Shown one piece after another: positions 22,679-25,817 of a stretch of 25,817 nt of DNA. Origin of the DNA: an uncultured Lactobacillus sp. (GTDB lineage: Bacteria > Bacillota > Bacilli > Lactobacillales > Lactobacillaceae); contig NZ_CAJURR010000030.1 of NCBI RefSeq assembly GCF_910589175.1, positions 1-25,817 on the forward strand. The letters are read 5' to 3'. The notes beneath the pieces were generated by a model that ran no database searches, had not been told where the DNA came from, and saw only the letters and a list, made by a program, of their open reading frames with translations. Both the position numbers and the translations under genes were made by a program. Positions within the stretch are counted from its first letter, which is position 1; each line of letters starts with the position of its first letter.

Positions 22679-22703
22679 AAAGTGTTTATTTTTTAAACAC
22701 TTT
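22679..22703. promoter_or_regulatory. Inverted repeat: likely activator site and terminator of the regulator gene
   Basis: A perfect 10-bp inverted repeat AAAGTGTTTA / TAAACACTTT with a 5-base spacer, centred about 70 bases upstream of the predicted sigma-54 start. That is a normal position for an activator-binding UAS. On the - strand it is followed by ATTTTTTTG, so the same bases can terminate the regulator transcript. Confidence 0.6.
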
Positions 22704-22715
22704 ATTTAAACTTAT

Positions 22716-22728
22716 TAAACACTGTTTA
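22716..22728. promoter_or_regulatory. Second activator-site palindrome
   Basis: Perfect palindrome TAAACA-C-TGTTTA, sharing the TAAACA/TGTTTA half-sites with the repeat at 22679-22703 and centred about 31 bases (three helical turns) from it. Two such sites on one DNA face fit a LevR-type UAS pair. Confidence 0.5.
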
Positions 22729-22737
22729 TTTCAAAAA

Positions 22738-25305
22738 TTACTTATTAATGAATTGCTTAAACAGTTCATACAAGAGTGATATCTCATAATTTGAGATATG
22801 AATATTATATTTAAGCTCGATTGGCTGAAAAATACTATGTGAAATTTTAAGAAAATCTTTTTCTGCCTCAGTTTGTGGTTCTACCTTAACTTCTGCAGTT
22901 TTTTGTACCATTAATCTTTCGATCATTAGTGCAATGTGCATATATAAGTTAAGTTTTACTTTTCCATCTAGATTCAAACCATAATAACTCTCATACTTAG
23001 CATTTATTTCTTCCACCTGCCGAATCACAACATCTGGATTTAAGAAAGAAAGTCTTTCAGAAATACCCTCTTTAGAGAAAAAGCGCAATAACTGTTGGCT
23101 AAAGCCATCAATTTCCTCAGAGGTCATGTAAGGTGCTAACCAACGCTTCAAGTTATTCTCTCCACTAGCATCTAAAAGATCGTATAAGTTCATATGCCTA
23201 AACTCAACGGGTTCTAAAATATCTAGTGTAGTTAACACAAACAACGTCCTGTCAAAATATGCCCATTCTTTTGACTTAATCTTTTCTTTTAAGGAGTTAT
23301 AATCAACCGGGATTACCTTAATATCACTTGGTAAAAATGGTTGAATAATTTCACTAACCTTTTGCGCAATCCCAAGTCCTGAAATACAAGAAACAAGAAT
23401 ATTAGGAGATTTAGAAAAACCTTCATAATATTGCACTCCAATTTCATAGTCGCGATCAGCAGCTTCCGCAATTTGCTTAAATGAAATATTTTGTTGCATC
23501 TTTAAGGCTAAATCCAAGGAAGTTAATGTAGTTAAGTTATTAACTACCAATAAATCCCCATCAAGATAAGATTTAATTTCTGAATATAGCTGCCCGAGCG
23601 AGCCCATATCAACCATTAAAATAAAGCCTTCAGTAGTATTGAAAGAAGCAATTAATTTTTTAGCTTCATCAATTATTGGTTCGACTCCAGTATCAATTGG
23701 CATATCTAAAGCATCGAATATATAAGTCCCGCACAAGGAATTAACAACAGTTTGAATACTAGTAGCAGTATTTTCTCCATGAGCAACCATTAAACCTCTA
23801 AGCTTAATATTTTCATCAACATGATCACTTAGTAGAAGCGCTAAAATCAATTCAAGTGTTTTTTGACTCTGTGGAGCTAAGATAGGGAGCTTACTGTAAA
23901 AATTCTTTGCAACATGCAAAGAACGAGAAATAACGTTAGAAAATTTTTCATTTAGAGAATCAATTATCTTTTCATCAACTTCGAAGTGGTAACTATAAAG
24001 CAAATATAAGACAGGTTCTAAATATGTCGTATTAGATAAACCAAATTGATTCCCGATTATTTTTTGAAATAGATTATTATGTTGTAAATATAAACCTGAC
24101 TTAATAGAGCTTGGATCTACAAAACACTTTAAATTTTGAATTGCTAGTTTACACTTACTTATTTCCTCATGAGAATAATTTGTCTCAAGTTGTTTCAACA
24201 ACACTTCTAATTTAAGAAAACTTTTCTTAATTAAACTGTTGCCTGAACGTTCAAGCACTGTGTTCGGATCAATCAATAAGTTTCCATACTCCGCAAATGT
24301 TGGGAGCTCTTCGACCATAATATTATTTAAATGTAGCTTAATTACATCACTATTTTCTTGGTCACGATACGCAGCTGCACAGGAAACCTTAATGATATTT
24401 TTCAAATACCCAATATTTCCGGGATGCTTAATTTTTAGTAAGGTAGATACAACATATTTATCTACTTCAATTTTTCGATTAATCCGACGTGCCTCTTGAT
24501 AGAAAATATACCGCAACAACTCTAATCTTTCGTCAATTGGACGACTAGCAAAATCCGGTAATTTAACATGAACAGGTACGCGACGTAAAAAGGTCGTTAG
24601 AAGGACTTTTTCCGGATTTTCAGTGGTTGCCATTACTAGCCGAACTTTTGATTTAATGGGATGAGAATTATCTCCCATTGGATAAAATTGTCCGGAATCT
24701 ATAAAAGAAAATAATTTTTCTTGATTTTCACTACTTAAGCGATGTACTTCATCTAAAAATAAGTATCCACCATTTGCCTGTTTAAGAAGTCCATCTTTTG
24801 CTTCGTCAGCACCTGTATAGGCACCTTTTACATAACCAAACAACATACTGGAAACAAGTTCAGGATTATTCGCATAATCAGCACAATTCAAAACAATATA
24901 TGGGGCTACCTTACTAATAATTCCTTTGCTCTTAGCGAATTGAGCAATTTTGCTTGCTAGATAACTTTTTCCTACTCCAGAATGACCTGTAATTAAAATA
25001 TTTAAACCATCCGGTGGATACATAATTGCTGCTGAAATTTGATCAATAGCATATCTCATTGAACCACGATAACCAATAAAGTCATCAAAATTATGATTCA
25101 AATTTGGCATACTACCTTTTTTAGTCCATTTCACTGGTCGACCAGCAATTTTTTGAATTTTTTCTTCTCTAAATAATTCATTTAAATAGTGACTAACTAC
25201 AGACCTAGATAAGTCTAGGCTATCAGCTAATTGTGCGGTTGTCAGTGCATGATCATGGCTAAGCATATTTAAATAAGTTAAGACATTGTTTTTTCCTTTA
25301 TCCAT
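22738..25305 (-). CDS. LevR/ManR-type sigma-54 activator with PTS regulation domains
   Basis: An 855-residue sigma-54-dependent activator. An N-terminal HTH (LTTAQLADSLDLSRSVVSHYL, 21-41) binds DNA. The AAA+ ATPase (about 75-320) has Walker A GHSGVGKS (107-114), sigma-54 contact loop GAYTGA (161-166, a variant of GAFTGA), Walker B YLFLDE (181-186) and arginine finger R241/R242. A PRD follows (about 435-500), then an EIIA-like domain with H509 (VAHGENTATS), an EIIB-like domain with C640 (VSCISGLG) and a C-terminal PRD with H790. Phosphorylation by HPr and PTS enzymes would couple activity to sugar supply. GGAGAACG precedes the ATG. It lies directly upstream of the PTS operon it should activate. 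Confidence 0.93.
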   Translation of the reverse strand: MDKGKNNVLTYLNMLSHDHALTTAQLADSLDLSRSVVSHYLNELFREEKIQKIAGRPVKWTKKGSMPNLNHNFDDFIGYRGSMRYAIDQISAAIMYPPDGLNILITGHSGVGKSYLASKIAQFAKSKGIISKVAPYIVLNCADYANNPELVSSMLFGYVKGAYTGADEAKDGLLKQANGGYLFLDEVHRLSSENQEKLFSFIDSGQFYPMGDNSHPIKSKVRLVMATTENPEKVLLTTFLRRVPVHVKLPDFASRPIDERLELLRYIFYQEARRINRKIEVDKYVVSTLLKIKHPGNIGYLKNIIKVSCAAAYRDQENSDVIKLHLNNIMVEELPTFAEYGNLLIDPNTVLERSGNSLIKKSFLKLEVLLKQLETNYSHEEISKCKLAIQNLKCFVDPSSIKSGLYLQHNNLFQKIIGNQFGLSNTTYLEPVLYLLYSYHFEVDEKIIDSLNEKFSNVISRSLHVAKNFYSKLPILAPQSQKTLELILALLLSDHVDENIKLRGLMVAHGENTATSIQTVVNSLCGTYIFDALDMPIDTGVEPIIDEAKKLIASFNTTEGFILMVDMGSLGQLYSEIKSYLDGDLLVVNNLTTLTSLDLALKMQQNISFKQIAEAADRDYEIGVQYYEGFSKSPNILVSCISGLGIAQKVSEIIQPFLPSDIKVIPVDYNSLKEKIKSKEWAYFDRTLFVLTTLDILEPVEFRHMNLYDLLDASGENNLKRWLAPYMTSEEIDGFSQQLLRFFSKEGISERLSFLNPDVVIRQVEEINAKYESYYGLNLDGKVKLNLYMHIALMIERLMVQKTAEVKVEPQTEAEKDFLKISHSIFQPIELKYNIHISNYEISLLYELFKQFINK

Positions 25306-25334
25306 GATTCGTTCTCCATAAATTTAATATTATA

Positions 25335-25343
25335 ATTATATCA
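25335..25343 (-). promoter_or_regulatory. Extended -10 promoter of the activator gene
   Basis: On the - strand TGATATAAT, an extended -10, about 30 bases before the start codon; a second TATAAT follows immediately. The -35 position is poor and overlaps the cre site. Confidence 0.5.
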
Positions 25344-25348
25344 TTTTT

Positions 25349-25362
25349 TGAAAACGATCTCA
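25349..25362. promoter_or_regulatory. CcpA-binding cre site
   Basis: TGAAAACGATCTCA matches the consensus TGNAANCGNWNNCA at every fixed position. It lies just upstream of the -10 element of the activator gene, where bound CcpA would block polymerase. Catabolite repression of the whole PTS/rpoN regulon through its activator is the expected effect. Confidence 0.75.
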
Positions 25363-25395
25363 TTTACTATGCTTGTATATCATCGCTAAACTGCA

Positions 25396-25707
25396 TTATC
25401 TCAAGATTTTTTCAAATTCCTTACTAAAAGATGCTTTTTCCATATCCTTACTAATGAAATAAATAGTAGCCTGATCTTTAAAAACTGAAAAGGCAATTCG
25501 AGCCGATCCAATAGTACCAAGATTTAATCGAAATTCATAAATTTTTTCTCCTTTAATTCTTTTTCTACTGGCCAATTTAATCTTTGTCATACCAGTGGTA
25601 ACTTCTTTAACAATGGCTTTTTCAATTAAATTCTTAATTATCTTTTTTTGCCTATTATATTTTTTAAAAAAGCTTTTACATCCACGATCATCAAATATTA
25701 TTCGCAT
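25396..25707 (-). CDS. RelE/ParE-like protein, possible orphan toxin
   Basis: A 103-residue basic protein. The C-terminal half (YEFRLNLGTIGSARIAFSVFKDQATIYFISKDMEKASFSKEFEKIL) has the strand pattern of RelE/ParE-superfamily toxins: a core Arg-containing strand, a hydrophobic strand and a final Lys-rich helix. The N-terminus is a charged helical region. RelE members cleave mRNA on the ribosome and ParE members poison gyrase; which applies, if either, cannot be told. No antitoxin-like gene adjoins it on either side. The RBS is weak (AAGTG). The match is by overall pattern, so confidence in the family is moderate. Confidence 0.55.
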   Translation of the reverse strand: MRIIFDDRGCKSFFKKYNRQKKIIKNLIEKAIVKEVTTGMTKIKLASRKRIKGEKIYEFRLNLGTIGSARIAFSVFKDQATIYFISKDMEKASFSKEFEKILR

Positions 25708-25727
25708 TTTTTCACACTTAAGCCAAT

Positions 25728-25753
25728 AAAAAAAGACCTCATAAATGAGGCCC
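25728..25753 (-). terminator. Rho-independent terminator
   Basis: On the - strand a stem GGCCTCAT / ATGAGGTC (one G-U pair, 2-base spacer) followed by seven U. It ends the gene that enters from the right edge and lies only about 20 bases before the RelE-like start codon. Confidence 0.75.
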
Positions 25754-25774
25754 TTTTTAATATATAATTTTTGA

Positions 25775-25817
25775 TTATTCTTCGTTCAATGAAGCTTCAT
25801 CAAATTGAACTGATGAT
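25775..25817 (-). CDS. 3' end of an off-window gene
   Basis: The - strand frame reading SSVQFDEASLNEE then TAA is open to the window edge and is followed by a terminator, as expected for a gene's end. Only 13 residues are available, acidic and without a recognisable family. Confidence 0.55.
   Translation of the reverse strand, partial: SSVQFDEASLNEE

Noticed and set aside
1..25817. CRISPR array, tRNA or rRNA genes
   Set aside because: No regularly spaced direct repeats and no cloverleaf or rRNA-like segments were noticed on either strand.

Overview
The window looks like chromosome of a low-GC Gram-positive lactic acid bacterium, most likely a Lactobacillus of the gasseri/johnsonii/acidophilus/helveticus group. 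This rests on AT-rich DNA, strong AGGAGG-type ribosome binding sites, many short rho-independent terminators, a helveticin J-type bacteriocin gene, a LevR-type regulator with a mannose-family PTS, and a GlpF-type glycerol facilitator. It is inferred from gene content, not from a marker gene.

Left part (1-13463) holds mostly single genes and short operons. In order: an AraC regulator; two Cof-type HAD phosphatases flanking a YagU-like membrane protein; a GNAT acetyltransferase whose real start lacks a normal start codon; a tandem pair of paralogous 14-TM drug exporters, each with its own promoter and a terminator-like hairpin in its leader; a glycerol facilitator; an operon of tag (3-methyladenine glycosylase I), an AEC permease and a CPBP membrane protease; a helveticin J-like bacteriocin; a CLC-family protein; and a free methionine-R-sulfoxide reductase.

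Middle (about 13479-15580) is an apparently intact IS200/IS605 element. It has a Y1 transposase tnpA and a tnpB nuclease, divergent, driven by an almost perfectly symmetric overlapping promoter. A structured right end looks like the omega (reRNA) guide RNA. The element sits between the reductase gene and what was probably its terminator. It is followed by an NAD(P)-binding oxidoreductase, a class I glutamine amidotransferase paired with hypoxanthine phosphoribosyltransferase, and an unlisted 35-residue membrane peptide.

Right part (17980-25305) is a sigma-54 regulon in one block. A LevR/ManR-type activator (HTH, AAA+ with GAYTGA loop, PTS regulatory domains) has a CcpA cre site at its extended -10 promoter. 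It faces an operon EIIA-EIIB-EIIC-EIID-mgtC-rpoN that starts with a consensus -24/-12 promoter, with inverted repeats upstream suited to activator binding. Sigma-54 itself is the last gene of the operon it should transcribe, which predicts positive feedback, and an MgtC/SapB membrane protein is embedded between the sugar transporter and the sigma factor. The window ends with a lone RelE-like protein and the 3' end of another gene. No tRNA, rRNA or CRISPR array was seen, and no gene-free stretch exceeds about 300 bases.
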